From contig JALIZF010001881.1 in NCBI GenBank assembly GCA_029948255.1, positions 62,001 through 126,000 on the forward strand: DNA of 64,000 nucleotides, in the 5' to 3' direction. This stretch comes from Telmatactis stephensoni (lineage: Eukaryota > Cnidaria > Anthozoa > Actiniaria > Isophelliidae). The notes below the pieces were generated by a model. It was not told the origin of the DNA. It did no database searches and was given only the letters and a program-made list of their open reading frames with translations. Below, piece after piece: positions 46,803 to 59,664 of the stretch; the stretch's first letter is position 1, and each line of letters starts with the position of its first letter. The position numbers and the translations under genes are program-made.

Positions 46803-49700
46803 TAAAAACTACTCGACAAAATACTCTCAAAATGTGAAAAAAACTCACTGCAAAGTGTACAGGATTCTGTTGTTGAGATTTAAGCAGTTTGATTAGTCTT
46901 AAAAATCATTTAAGCTGATAAACAATCTTGACATTGTAGGAAGGCTGCGTCAAATGTGGCAACTGGCTTTGTCTTGATTTTTATCGTTGACAACGAGTGT
47001 GAAGAAATTAAGGTGAAAAGGGCGGGAAATTTTGAAGAACAGCTTTTGCGCGTGAGCGTTGTTTCGTCTATAAACTGGTATTGAACTCACAAGAGCTTTT
47101 GTAATTTTTTATCAGTTTGTAAGTTTTTTTTATTATAATGGTAAATTTGGCTGACAACCGCTAAGGGGAGTCCCAATAAACGTATTGTTTTTAAGATGAA
47201 TATTTTATTCGAAAAATTTCGGGGGATTAATTCTCGGTCAATACGGCATTTTGACTTAATATGAGTGTGAACTTTGTATAGAGCCATCTCTCCTACTAAT
47301 ATGTTCCCAAAGCATTAAGACACAACCAACGCGTTACTCTATGGAAACAGATGTGGGAGTTTGCTAAAGAATAGAAAATTTTTAAAAATAGAAAAACCTT
47401 GTGTTTAGGATGACTTATCTATTTCAGTTTGGACATATGTAGAAATGTGGTAAGACTTGCCACCCTTGTCACCCAGTTTTATTGTTCTATGAGGTTAAGC
47501 CTAGCGGGTTATTTTCGTCTCGATGTTGCTGATTTATCGTTTTCTTTTTGACGACTCACTTTTATAAAGCCTATAAAATACAATCGAACGAATCCGTCAA
47601 CGGCTACCCTGGGAATATTCGGTGGTGGCCACTAGTTGATGAGAGGTAGGCGTTAACGTTGTTAAGAGGTGGTCGTTAGTGAAGGTTCTGTATTTAGATC
47701 GAGGATATCTTGTGGTTATATATACTCTACTTGGACGCATTGCCTTGGCGTCTTACAGTCTTATAGTTTTAAAATGTTTGCGTCTTCGTCTGTCACATCG
47801 ACCGAGATAAAGGAAGAGCGTGTGGGAGTTTATCAGGAAATTAAAAATAGATTCCCAAAATAGTGTATTTGCCTCTATAAGCCTATTCTGGTCCAGTATC
47901 TGTTCAACATCGTTTAACAATTGTTGGCAGCTAGCAAATGTTGAAGTGGTGTATCATAGTATGTTGAATGTTGATACAATCTTTTAAACATGTTCTATTC
48001 CCGCAAAATGCATACATGTTGGCACTAGCTTGTTAAAGGGTGTTAACCAAGCCTATGGTATACGCGATTCAGGGCCGGATAGGGGAAAGGTGCGGGGGTG
48101 CGTCTCTTCCCCCCCCCCCCCTCCCCCGCCCCTTTGCATCCCCTCCTGAAGATAATCCTGGATCCGCCCCTACGATTGTTGAGCCAGAGAAATCCTTCTC
48201 TCGTTATTCCAAATATGGTACATGAAGCCGCAGTATGACACTAACTACTGTAGTTTCACTCCCCTGCCTCTCCTCCCTCATGTCCCCCAGCGCTCGCGGT
48301 CCCCTCACCCCTCAACATTCATTTTTCACAGTTCAAAGCATTAAATCGAGTTTAAATTTGTTTAATTAGTCTCAATTGTTTTAAATGTTAATAAATTCAA
48401 TTATTCATTTTTATTCGTTTGAATAATAATTATTACAATTTTATCATAAAAGATACCACAAAATATTTATACGCCCTATTTCAAAAATCGTCGACGGTCG
48501 ACGGAGATCTGAATCTGAACACCATGTGACCGAGTAACTGTAGTTGCAAATCTTGATAGACTCTTGATATACATGTATACAAAGCCAAATGGTAGTTTTT
48601 TTGTCAAACACTGTAATATAAGTTATGAGTTTTGAGTTCGATTTGTAGTTTTTCGTATTTTAGTCAAGAAGCACAAAAACAAATTACGCTCAGCCCTAAG
48701 ATTCAGATCAACCATCGTCGACGTTTTTTGAAATAGATATACACCTATTTGCACAAACATTGACCCTTTCAAAATCATCGAACCTAGAAGCTGGGACCGA
48801 AATGACCCCTGGTAAACTAGTAATATATGGATTTTCATGTTTTATCTGTAAATTTGCTACATAATCGTGTTGGAAGTACCAAGAATTTATCTCGGTCACT
48901 GTTTGAAACGTCCACGTCCACGCGCTTCTTTAAAATCTTCTAATCAACAAATTTCCCAGTGTTCCTTTCGGTCTCAGCTTCCATGCTTTAAAAGGGACAA
49001 TGTTTGTACAATTAGCTATATATGCAAGTAATCTTTAAATATAAAGTATATAAACCTGGTAATCAAATAACAAATATAATGGGAACAAAGTACAACCAAG
49101 TAAGTTAACTAAAGAGCAGTTTTTTATGAGTATGCATGAAACGAACAGCATTGTGCCTAGTTGTTGGCCGTGCCAATTTCATGTTGTCATTCCTGATGTA
49201 ACCGTGTTATTCTGTGGCCGTGCCAGCCTAGTACCCAGACGTTCCTCTGCGAGCGCGAAGCGCGAGCGAGACCTGGGGCGGGCGCGTCTGTGACGTCACG
49301 TTTAGAAACGAGACGGGAAAGCCTGGGGACTAGGCTGTGACCGTGCTGTTTTCACAGTCATACGAAAACTGCTTTACATGTTAATGTCATAGTTTGAAAT
49401 GAATTCTAATTAGCACAATATGTATTTATTAACTTCCTAACTAACTATATCCTAAGCCTAACGTGAAAAATCAAACCATAACAAATGCACTAATAAAAAT
49501 TAGTGCGACTTTCACTTCAGAACGTGGGCGTATTTCATTAATTCTTGCACCGTAACTATGGCAACCATGTAGTATGTTTATGCCACCTAGATGAAATCTA
49601 CTCTAACTTCAAATCAGGTGAAATTGTAGCAAGTCCTTCTTCTCGTGGCGTGCCACTGACGGGCCCTTCATGGGCAAAATCTTTTTGAATCTTTTTAACT
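46803..49700. other. Region without a supported gene, one fold-back element
   Basis: A C-run with TC-rich surroundings at about 48105-48125. A fold-back element at about 48473-48752 with CCTATTTCAAAAATCGTCGA ends inverted as ATCGTCGACGTTTTTTGAAA. A member of the CATACGAAA family at about 49126-49378 has a GC-rich palindromic insert (about 49226-49337). Confidence 0.5.
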
Positions 49701-49712
49701 CAGCAATTTGTT

Positions 49713-50313
49713 ATGGTGGTGCTACACGAGACAACTTGCAACAACGATTAATGTTGCACGGAAAGTGGTCCTCCTGTAACATGGTAGTCTCCTTCGCAGC
49801 CGTTTTTAGTCTCGTCACGCCACGCGAATCCGCCTGGCGTGACAAGACTAAAAACGGCTGCGAAGGAACCTAGTAACATGGCTGTCAGAACGATTTTCTG
49901 TGCAGCCTTAGTGTTGGCAACATGTTTCAGGTTTTTGAATCGCCTTCAAAAACCTGCAACAAAAAATGACGAATTTTGTTGGAGTTAGTCCGTGTAACAT
50001 ACTCGCCATCAACTTTGCGCGCAACAAAATGGTGACTGACAGCGAAGTAAGCATAATAACTAGCCAAGAAATACTTTTGGGTGAAAGTGATAGACGAAAA
50101 CTTATCGCTTTCATCCAAAGGAAAACAATTCTTTAGGATTCAAATCTAAAAGTGTCCAAAAAAGAAAAACAAAATGCGCCAACAGAGCGTCACGTACGTT
50201 GATGTTGCAAGGAAAATCGTTCCGTTTATCAGCCCCTGTTGACAACAACGAGTTTTCCCGCAACATTTGTTGCGCGGAAAATCATCGTTGCGAGTTGTCT
50301 CGTGTAGGACCAC
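49713..50313. mobile_element. 600-bp TIR element with a nested palindromic element
   Basis: GGTGGTGCTACACGAGACAA plus CTTGCAACAACGATT at the left is inverted at about 50279-50313 (AATCATCGTTGCGAGTTGTC plus TCGTGTAGGACCACC). Inside, 49789-49870 is a fold-back (GTCTCCTTCGCAGCCGTTTT and its complement) of the same family as the perfect palindrome at 40382. No transposase frame. Confidence 0.75.
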
Positions 50314-50540
50314 CTTTAGAGATTTGCTCTTTTTCGCGCTAAAATATCGCTATTGTTGATTTGAACTGAGACCCGTCAAAGTCTGTTAGTTTTGCTTTGA
50401 AGCAAGTCTAACGCCGAAACTGAGTGAAATGCGCACGAAACCTTGAGAATTAAGAAGGACCGACTACTAGTGTTGTGCGAAATCGCAAATACTATGACGA
50501 TAATTATCGTTGGAGCCTAAAACTGATTAAATTTCAGTCA

Positions 50541-51286
50541 AATAATACTGTCCTTTTTAGAACAACTATTGATACCTTCAGCCCTCTCAGTTGAGGGAGG
50601 GATAAGATTAATCATTCTGGTATACAGAATACCAGGAATACGATCACACATGTCGGAGCCATATATGTAGAGAATTTTCAAGGCCTGTCTAAACAAATTA
50701 AACCCAGCACTGCTTACTGCTGTACGAAATACAACATTGCTGACATTGTTGTTCGATGGCTTCAGTTGACATGGTGATCCATCAATGCGTGGATGATAAC
50801 TAGCAACTTGGATTTGTATAGATGGGCTCATATAATGTACATAGAAATAATAAACAAACACAGCTAAAGTGCAATGCCTTACTCGAACAAAGTACTAACT
50901 CAGTGAGCTACTTGGGGTTCAACGAGGATCAAGGTGAAGAACTTTGATCATAATGTAAATAGATCTAGAAATAATAAACAAACAGCTAAAGTGCAATGCT
51001 TTTCTCATACACTACAACAAACTACTAAATCATTGAGCTACTTGGTGTTCAACGAGGATATCGAGGTGAAAAACTTTGATCACCATCAAAACTAATGCAA
51101 TCTATTGAATCAAAAGTTGCTGCAAGACAGCTTATGTTTTCATCGAAACACGTATGCATGGCACACCTATTTGCATGAGCGCTAGCGAGATCTACAGTCT
51201 TCTTAAGGACTCGAGAGGACAGGAGTAGAGACATTAATATATGTGCTCATCTATACAAATCCAAGTTGCTGATTATCATCCAAAAA
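50541..51286. repeat. Inverted duplication with internal tandem repeat, coding-like ends
   Basis: A segment around 50787-50833 returns inverted at 51240-51286. Between the arms a block of about 115 bp (about 50841-50955) is repeated in tandem (about 50966-51085; both contain AATAAACAAAC and CTACTTGG.GTTCAACGAGGAT). Read outward, both arms encode SIQIQVA.YHP: on the minus strand within a 107-residue frame (50541-50861), and on the plus strand from about 51242. I do not recognise the peptide. Most likely a transposon or a duplicated gene fragment. Confidence 0.5.
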
Positions 51287-51289
51287 AGG

Positions 51290-52208
51290 GCTCTCTTTCC
51301 TTCCCGGCTTCTTTAATGCTACAACAGGGCCATATATATATGAGGCGTGAAAATAATACCAGTCCCACTTAGACGCGACTTTACTGAATAGATAAGACGT
51401 GAGCTTCTTCGTAGAAACTACACTTTTAGTCTGAGTTTTTCACATGTTGTTTGCGTCTTAGGACAAAAAGTGCCGTTTATATGGAGAACTCGTCTTGGAT
51501 AACACGCGTCTTATTTTCGGTCTTATAAATGGCACCAGAACTGAGTGACTTAGTAACTGACATATCCTGCTATCGAGCATATTAAAAATAATAAAGTATA
51601 TATCAAAACAGTTTTCATTAAATTGAACCGTGTCTTTGAGTAAAAAAGTAATAACAATTATAAAAAAATCCCCGAGTCACAGCAGGAAAACAAAACAGCT
51701 GTGTCCAAAATACAATAGAACCTCTTCAAAACAGACACCAGAGGGCCAAAGAAAAATGTCCGTAATACGGAGGTGTACATTTTATAGAGGTTTTATTGAC
51801 TGAGGGGAGAAATTTCAGCTACACCGACAAAGAAGCCTGTTCGTTTAAGGAGGTGTCCGTATTATGGAGGTGTTGGTAAAGAGATGCTCTAATGTACTGC
51901 CGAACCTCTTTAACACGGACACCAAATGATCGTTGATCACAAGTGAAAGTGTCCGTATTAAAGGGGTGTCTAGTATATTATTGTATAAAGATTTTACCAA
52001 CCTAAAGAAATGTGTCATTGCTCAGCCACCCCGGTCCCACCAGGGGTTTTGTCTGTTCACTCCCCTCGAATCTGAGCCGTGACTGGTCAGCGGGTCTTCG
52101 TTTCAGAACTGTCCAAAAAATGGGCGTGTTGAAGGTATTGAGGTGAATTTCCATTGTAGCAGGGTCAAAGTTTCTTTGCGGTGGATATAAAGAGGTTTGC
52201 GCACAGTT
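51290..52208. other. Downstream flank of the first PAQR gene
   Basis: Contains the second copy of the 42060 repeat (51359-51540) and three related GTGTCCGTATTA/GGAGGTGT blocks between 51720 and 51975. No coding frame. Confidence 0.5.
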
Positions 52209-53264
52209 CTATTGTCTTTTGTTCTTTTCTTCTTGTATAAGGGACCTCACAAACCATGAAACAATCAGCAGTTGTGTTGACACTACCACAACAAATACCC
52301 CAATAGTGTTGAACAAATTTGGTTGCGGGTACTGACTTAGCACACTTTGCCGTTCCTGCATGTCAATATATACAGCAGTAAACGCTTCTGAAGCGGCTAG
52401 GGCAGAAAAGAGGTGCAAAAAGTGATGACTTTGACCAAAAAAGTCAAAGAGTTCAGGAAAAGTTCGTTCGGGTAATTTTGTGACGTTGACTAGAGCACTG
52501 AGAATGTAATATGCAATCAGTTTTGCGAAATAATGGTTGGAGTCGCTGTGTGGTTCTTGACTTGTAGCTGCCCGATACGTAAAGGGTAAAGTCACAATCA
52601 TAAAATATATCGTGAACAAAGTCGTACGAACAATGTGGCCTGTCTTTTTCCATTCATGTCTTGATAAACAGGCAATAAAAACGCAGATGCAAGACATAAG
52701 AGCTGACGCAAGAAGGAAAACAGTCGGGGAGCTAAGCAGGAAGAAAGATGCTTTTTCCGGTCTGGAATAGAAGTAGAAAGCCAGCGAACCGCTGAAGCTG
52801 TACACACAAATCGCCGCGTAATCTAGATAAAATCCCGTGTGATGTGAAGTCATGGAGATACAATTGAATAAATGAGCGATAGAACTCATGGCCATTAAAG
52901 CTAAGATACCACCGGCAAAACATAACAGCGGATAGCTCCAGGTGTCGAACGAGGTTTCATTCAAGAACACTCGACTGAAACGAACTACGAATAACCCAAA
53001 GGCTATTGCATGGCTCAAAACATTAACAGTCTCGTTCGTTGGTTTAGTTAGGCTATAAAAGCACTCTTTTACAGACAACCCAGGTCTTCTGTAGCCTGTA
53101 TGAATATACAAGGTTTGGTAACCTTCTTCCAGTTCTGAATCTCGAAGCAAATTCCTGTTTACTTGAGTCGCCTGTTCCGCAATGGTATCTATTCTGCGGT
53201 CTCCGTGATTTCTCCTGGCTGGCGATGAGACACTGCCATTCAAAATCAGACTCTCTCTTGACAT
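52209..53264 (-). CDS. PAQR-family seven-transmembrane receptor (membrane progestin receptor-like), single exon
   Basis: 351 residues, intronless. PAQR proteins are seven-helix membrane proteins with a zinc-centred, ceramidase-like active site; class II members act as membrane progestin receptors in vertebrates. Visible signatures: GYRRPGLSVKECFYSL and NETVNVLSH before helix 1; SSIAHLFNCIS with the zinc-ligand His131; FYLDYAAI with the catalytic-type Asp148; and PERTFPELFDFFGQSHHFLH with His280/281/284. The N-terminal 50 residues are Ser/Arg-rich and cytosolic by family topology. Length is usual for the family. Ligand and exact class (PAQR5-8-like) are inferred from the GQSHHFLH region only. 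A second, related single-exon copy lies at 59665. Confidence 0.9.
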   Translation of the reverse strand: MSRESLILNGSVSSPARRNHGDRRIDTIAEQATQVNRNLLRDSELEEGYQTLYIHTGYRRPGLSVKECFYSLTKPTNETVNVLSHAIAFGLFVVRFSRVFLNETSFDTWSYPLLCFAGGILALMAMSSIAHLFNCISMTSHHTGFYLDYAAICVYSFSGSLAFYFYSRPEKASFFLLSSPTVFLLASALMSCICVFIACLSRHEWKKTGHIVRTTLFTIYFMIVTLPFTYRAATSQEPHSDSNHYFAKLIAYYILSALVNVTKLPERTFPELFDFFGQSHHFLHLFSALAASEAFTAVYIDMQERQSVLSQYPQPNLFNTIGVFVVVVSTQLLIVSWFVRSLIQEEKNKRQ

Positions 53265-55380
53265 CTTATGGAGAACTAAAAGACCGGTGCTAAATATCGT
53301 ACCTAGCGAACGCCAGTTGCCAGCCGGAACCGAATGTCAGCTTTCCTGGTATAAATATTCATAAGTAACCAGGCCAGCTAGGATCAGTGAGGTAGCGAGT
53401 CAAAAATATAATTATTCAAAAAATTGTACATTAAAAGGCGATCTCTTCTAAAATTGTCCTTTTTCCTTTTATACTTTTTTTCCAACAACTACAAAATAAA
53501 AATCTTGCAGTTCAGCGTTTAGAATCGTGTGTTCTTTGAAAGAAACATCAATAAAACAGTGGGCTTGCTGACAGGTGAGCATCAGTCTGCATTAATTGAA
53601 TATAAATGCTAATTAGTGGCTGTAGATGAACCGTGTCAGCGAAATACAATATACAGAATACAAACAAGAAACAGAATATTAACAATTTATCAAACTACAG
53701 TGAGCTTATTATATGTCTATATACTTTTTTCAAGACCTTTTGGTTAAGTATTAACTTTCATGAGTAGGTGTGTCAAAAGCGAGATAGAAATTAACGTCTG
53801 GTTCCCATGGTAACATTGTAAGGACTGTTATGCAAATACATCAAATAATGCAAATGCAAATGTCAATCCATTGTTCAGTGTTTTTGCTTGAGTTGTTTCC
53901 ATATGTCTTTCATTTTGGAAATGAGATCACTTTCTTTGAATAAAGAAAAAGAATACATGTGAAAATGAATGAAGCAAGAGGTTATGCAGTTTAAGGGGGC
54001 AAACAAGCAATTTTCATAACACTTGCAGTGAAATTTTCCATTTTATTTGCTGGGTCTGGTAGTCATCTGTGGAGTTGGTAACCAATATATTTTAAGAAAA
54101 ATGATTTTTTTTGATAATACCTTTTGGATTTCCTGTGGTTAATAGACTGATTCCACAAGTCAGTCTGTTTGCTGCTTGGGCTTCCTGTGGTGGTCACTCA
54201 CACAACTAGTTGAGTAACAATACAAAGGAGTGAAAACCATGACTTAAGGAATTAGTCTATCCTGTGTTAGTATCCACCAAGTTGTGGTCTATCACAAATC
54301 CTGCCTGTCCGATTGGACTACGGCTCTACATTAGGAGTGCTATTCCATGATAGCCCATGGTTGAGAAAAGCGCCAGGTTTAGAAAGAAAAAGAATGGCGG
54401 CTGAATCGCTGATTTGCAGATGTTTTCTATTAAGTATTGACCTACAAGTTGGTGGATACTAAAACAATTAGAACCTCGCCCTCATGGGCCACGAGTCAAA
54501 TAGCTTCCACTCGGCCTGACGACTCGTGGGCTATTGACCCATATCCCATTTGGGCTACTGGTCTTATTGTCAAATATGCCGACAGGTGTATATTGGTGTT
54601 TGGAGCAGCTTCACTGCTTCATCTATAGTTTTTGGTAGTTTTAGAAGAATATAATTTGCTCCTTAGAGCAAATAATCATTGCATCATGACCTACAATATT
54701 ATTTTCCAACATCGGTTACGTATTCATTTTTAATCAATAATCCTTAGGGGTGAAGCTCATGCAAATTTGTGCAAATCATTAGATGATATGAATGAGCTCC
54801 TGCCTCCTCTACCTCTGCTTCACTGATTAGTAAAAAAGTCTAAGTGAAGGTAAGAAATGCAGGTGACTATACCAGGGCTTTCAAAATAAGCCAGTGGCTG
54901 CCCGAGTTCCAGTGGTTGCTTTGCAGTTAACTGCCGGCTACTATAAAAAATATATAATTAATCTTTTACTTGACCTTTAATGGACACAGCCCCCTACTTT
55001 ATTAATTTCACCGTCTAGTTCAAATAATTTTGAAAGCCCTGCTATACAATTATTTCCACTGTTATTATATCCAAATTTCTTAGTAAAAACAAGGAAATCC
55101 AATTCAATTGACCACCACCTGATGTCATAATATACTGTGACCACCAGATGAAACAATAATAATAAAATAACACACTTCCAATTTGAGACAAGTCATCATG
55201 CCCTCTGGCAACACTTTAATAATTTTTGTTGTTGAAACAATCACATAAACATTCCTTGAGAAATGATTACTGTAAAGGCCAAAGTGGTTATATAAAATAA
55301 AATAACCAATAATTAATGGTTATTCTTAGGGTTTAAGCTCTCCTACAAGTCCATGTCAATTTATAATACAACTAAAGTCC
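53265..55380. other. Interval between the first PAQR gene and the mS38 gene
   Basis: No gene seen. An inverted repeat at about 54143-54262 (AATAGACTGATTCCACAAGT ... GACTTAAGGAATTAGTCTAT) belongs to the family also present at 13310-13520 and 18460-18570. The upstream 150 bp of the PAQR gene has no TATA box I would defend. Confidence 0.5.
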
Positions 55381-56679
55381 TCAAGCAAGAGCCTGCTTAG
55401 CTCTCTCTTCAGCTTTTTCCTTGGTCCTCCTCTTTCTTTCCTTGATGTTCTCCAAGTTGCGCCTCTTGAATTTGTCTCTCTTTCTTCTCTTCTTGTATTT
55501 ATGTTTGTTCATTTTCTTTTTACGTTTCTTAAGGAGATTACTGCAGTTCAAGGACTCTGATTCTGATACTGTAGGCTGGTAGCCTATTATAGAATTATTA
55601 ACAAAATTGTCCCCAATTATATCAACTATGGGTAAGACAGGAAAGACCAAAGAATCAGTGTTCAAAGTTGGTAATTTTATCTTGTTAGTAGATTGTTGTA
55701 GCACATCATTACAATAATCCATATATGTGGTGAGCCAACAGAATTTGTTTTTTACATAAACAGCACTAACAGAAGGCATGGTATTATTTAAAGCATGATG
55801 CAATGAAGGAAGGCTTGTGGTACTTTTGTCAGCTGATATTGTCATGGAAACTAATGTTGCTGAAAATAAATAAATAAATAACAGTTAAGACAAAATGGCA
55901 TTTAAAACACTAAAAAATTTCAAAAGAAATTGAAAACCAGGCCAGATAAAACCCCTTTCAAATTAATAGTACCAGTAAGCCTGTTAAACAGTTTTTGTAT
56001 GACTGTGACAGAGCACTGATTTACCCTGCAGTTTGATAGGTCAACCATTCACAGCACAGCAGACCATAATATAGTGCAGCACAGACTTTTTACAAAATTT
56101 TTGCACTATTTATATATATTTGGGCAACTTTGGTTCAATTCGGCATGATATCAGGGCAAGTCGAGCCATGGTTCATATTTTGGCAAGACAAAATTGAGCC
56201 AAAATACCCATGGCAAGACCAAGCGAGACCTGGTATCACAACAAATTGAACCAAAGTTGCCTAATTATTTATTTATTATTATTTATTTATTATATATTAT
56301 CATTATCAAGACACTGTCCTGATATTGTGGAATATCAGGACAGTAGATCTTGCCTCTGATTGGCTAACTATTTTTAGTGGGATAATAGTATCAAGTAAAC
56401 TTTGAGTGGAGCTAGCAAAGTGAACAGTTTACAAGCTCTGCTGTGAAATATACATGTATCCAAGAGAACCCGGGACAACCTTCACAACCAACCTACATTA
56501 GAATATAACTTCAAGAGTAAGTTATTTTTGTTTAATAAAATAAATATCTTTGTTGCTCTAAAGTCCTATTTCCTACCTTTTTGGGGGAAAAGACTGCCTC
56601 CATTCGTTTCTGCAAAACCATGTTGGACAACAGAATTCAGTTGCCGATAATTTTGACGCAAACACCGTAGAGCCTTCAT
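55381..56679 (-). CDS. AURKAIP1: Mitochondrial small-subunit ribosomal protein mS38 (AURKAIP1-like), two exons
   Basis: Exon 1 (56577-56679) encodes MKALRCLRQNYRQLNSVV..., an Arg-rich, acid-free start typical of a mitochondrial targeting peptide. Exon 2 (55381-55859) joins in phase 1 through a TTTCAG acceptor, giving about 193 residues (human AURKAIP1 has 199). The recognition rests on the C-terminal block LKKRKKKMNKHKYKKRRKRD followed by a basic helix ending KAEERAKQALA. This corresponds to the conserved KMNxHKYRK mS38/Cox24 domain that binds the decoding region of the mitoribosome. The middle (35-135) is poorly conserved, as in the family. The gene lies between the two PAQR genes, on the same strand. 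Confidence 0.85.
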
Positions 56680-59664
56680 TATTTACACAATTGAGCTCAT
56701 TTGGAAGTTATTATTTCGATGCAAGTCCAATAATGGGTCTTTTTTCTAGAAAACGTTGTAAAATTCGTAAAGAAACAAGCCAGACTTAAATCTCACTCAC
56801 ACACGAGGATCCGCCATTACTGGAAACTAACAACGGCCAGTACACCACAGGTATACCAACGTTAGGATTTGTGATGAATGTCAATGTCAAATGTCAATCC
56901 GCGAAATCCTAATAACAACATAAAATTTCAGGAGAAAAGGTGATTTTAACAGCAAACACGAAAGTTCAGCCAGATTTTCTGAGCTGTATGATTAAGAGTA
57001 GCTTGCAGGGACAAATATTTCCCACACAGGAGCTGTACGTATACAGGGATGAGAGACAACATACTGACCCCCAAAATTGACAAAGTGGGGTGCATATGTT
57101 TGATCCAGATCCCCAGGAACAAAGAGTGAAGGGATCCTATGTTGAAACTTCATTCAGCTTTCCCTAATATTTTATTATATCACATGTTGCAATCAAGAGG
57201 AATGCTGGCTATGTGTTTTTGTGTGTGTGTGTGTGCACTCTATAACTCTGATTTATTGCATCCTGTTTTCAACAAATTACTTTCTGTTACAAAAATATGA
57301 TCATTAATCTTTTAACATCTTTTATTTTAATTAACAAAGCCTTGCTAATCCACAAGCAGGATAATATCAGTGACCCTACTTAATTTCAAAGATTAGCATT
57401 TTGTGAACTTTAGAGTATTTGTGGATGTAGTCAGAATAATTATATGGATGAGAGGCCCATATTCCACTTGTATTCTTAAAATAACCTGTCCTTACTATTT
57501 TGTCTAGTAAACAAAATGGTGTAAAAATTTGGGCCTTCTCTCAATATTCTATCAGACTCAATTAGAGCAAAATTTCATAGCTTGATAAAAGCATCAAGTT
57601 GACACAAAAATGTCACTTTTTATCGCTGATTATTAACCTGCTTGTATATTGATTTTTTAAAAACTTGGAAAAAATATTTAAAGAGAAAATTGTTGCATCA
57701 TACTGTATTTTCCTGAACTTTGGTTAAAATTTTGGCTTTTCTGATATGTCAATCATATCCTTGAGGGCTGAGCTTATTTTAAATCAACCAGTGACTGAAC
57801 AAATTCACACAAGCTCTGTCCCCAAGGATGCTGAATAGATCAGGAAAAGACAAAAACCCGAACCAAAGTTGGTAAAAAGTATGGGCCACAATGTGACAAT
57901 TTTCACTAACTGTTATTTAGTGTTTAGATCCCACCATGTGAAGCAGGTTGGCTTACTTTAACAACTTTGAAACTCACAAAAATTTGTATTTTGCAATATT
58001 ACACAAGAAATAGGCCAGCCCATACAACTGGGTCAGCCAACTTCTTATAATAAATTAGGTACTGGGTGTTGTTCTTGTTCATTATATAATGCAGTCATTT
58101 CTTTTAGCTTTAAGCATATTTTTAAAGTCAACCAGTGACATAACTAAAAGAAAAATGTAAATATAATTTAAATGGTTGCTGATAGTTATGTGGGCATTAG
58201 ACTTCAGAGCAATGGGAAGTTGTCAAAGTGTGATATGTCAATTAACCCGTCAAGTGCCTGATTAACTTGAAAATTTAATTTAGATTCCCTTTTCTACACA
58301 AGTTTGCCACCTTGTTTACTAGCAGTCCCTGGCAGAATTTTATGGTGGGTGACTCTGCTAGGTACTAGGTGTTGTTCTTGTTCATTATACAATGCAGTCA
58401 TCTCTAAAAAAATCCAGATAAATAAATGCAAATGGGATCACAATTCCCAATAATTAGTTTGTGCCTCTATCAGAGTTGACTCATTGACTTTTCAAGTCAA
58501 ATTCTAATCAGAATTTTTAAATAAATCACCATATAAGCAAGTGGCAAAGATTTTTCATAAGCATCAATAGTAGAATGAGACAAAAGTAGCTGGATCAAGA
58601 TGACTAACTAGCTAGGCATTTTGGTCAGTTACCAACCCTCCACTACAACCCTTCTCTATACCATTAGAGTGATTTAACAAATGTGATGCAACACGAAAAC
58701 TGGATGTTAGATGATGAATGTGTCACATTTGTTCATTGTATGATAACTGTGACAACATTGTAATGCCACGCTCAGGATGTCATTTTGCTTGTTTTCATAT
58801 CCTTTTCTTGATGGCGGCAATGTCAACAGTCATTTTGAACCAAATATTTCAATGCCCGAGGCTTCCTCTTTCATGTTGCATGGTATTTGCTAAATCACTT
58901 TATTATTTGAATCCAGACTTCTGGCCCTGGTTACACAAAGGGTTGATAGTGCTATCTGTTTGATAAATCCTCATCCATTGGATTGGTTATTTGTACAAGA
59001 AATCAAACGGGTTTAAGTGCAGTTTGAAAAAAATATCACAAGTGCAGTTTAAAATCAAGATGTTCAAAATTGCATGAGCTAGAGGCAAGTGCAATTTGAA
59101 AATCTTGAATTTAAACTGCACTAATGATATTTTTTCAAACTGCACAAGAAATCCCTTCAAAATTTTGTAATAATATGGCCATCAAAAATTTTTTTGATCA
59201 AAGAAAAATTCTCAAAACAGATGCCAGATAATAATTAGCATGCGCAGAAAATTGTTTCAAGTTGTGTGAGGACACGTTGCACACATACTTTCAAAATCAC
59301 TTCCAACACACTTTGATTGGTTGAAACTGACAGCTCATTGTTTTTCAGCCAATCAGCAAGGGCAATTTCACTTTTTTACACATGTGATTTTGGTGATTTC
59401 TTCTTTTTTGCATAGCAATTTTGAAAAAATCATCAAGTCAGCAACCAATCACAATTGAGAATTTTTGATTGGTCATATTATTAATTGGAAAACTAATAAA
59501 GTAAAAAAAAAATGGAAAATGGCATAATCTTATCCGCTAGGCACTATCCACTCTTTGTGTAGCCAGAGTATTTACAATTATCTACTTTTGCTTCAATGAA
59601 ACAAAAAGTCAAGATAATCTTGAATAAATTGATCTTTTATATTCTCTAGGGTGATCAAGTGTTT
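56680..59664. other. Interval between the mS38 gene and the second PAQR gene
   Basis: No gene seen. A short (GT)n run at about 57219-57233. A duplicated phrase ACTAGGTGTTGTTCTTGTTC with ATTATA.AATGCAGTCAT occurs near 58062 and 58363. A fold-back at about 58925-59570 ends with GTGCTATC/GCACTATC and contains inverted AAGTGCAGTTT motifs at 59020-59150. Confidence 0.5.

Noticed and set aside
48905..48995. Minus-strand ATG frame (MEAETERNTGKFVD)
   Set aside because: Ends in a stop after 14 codons without a usable donor.
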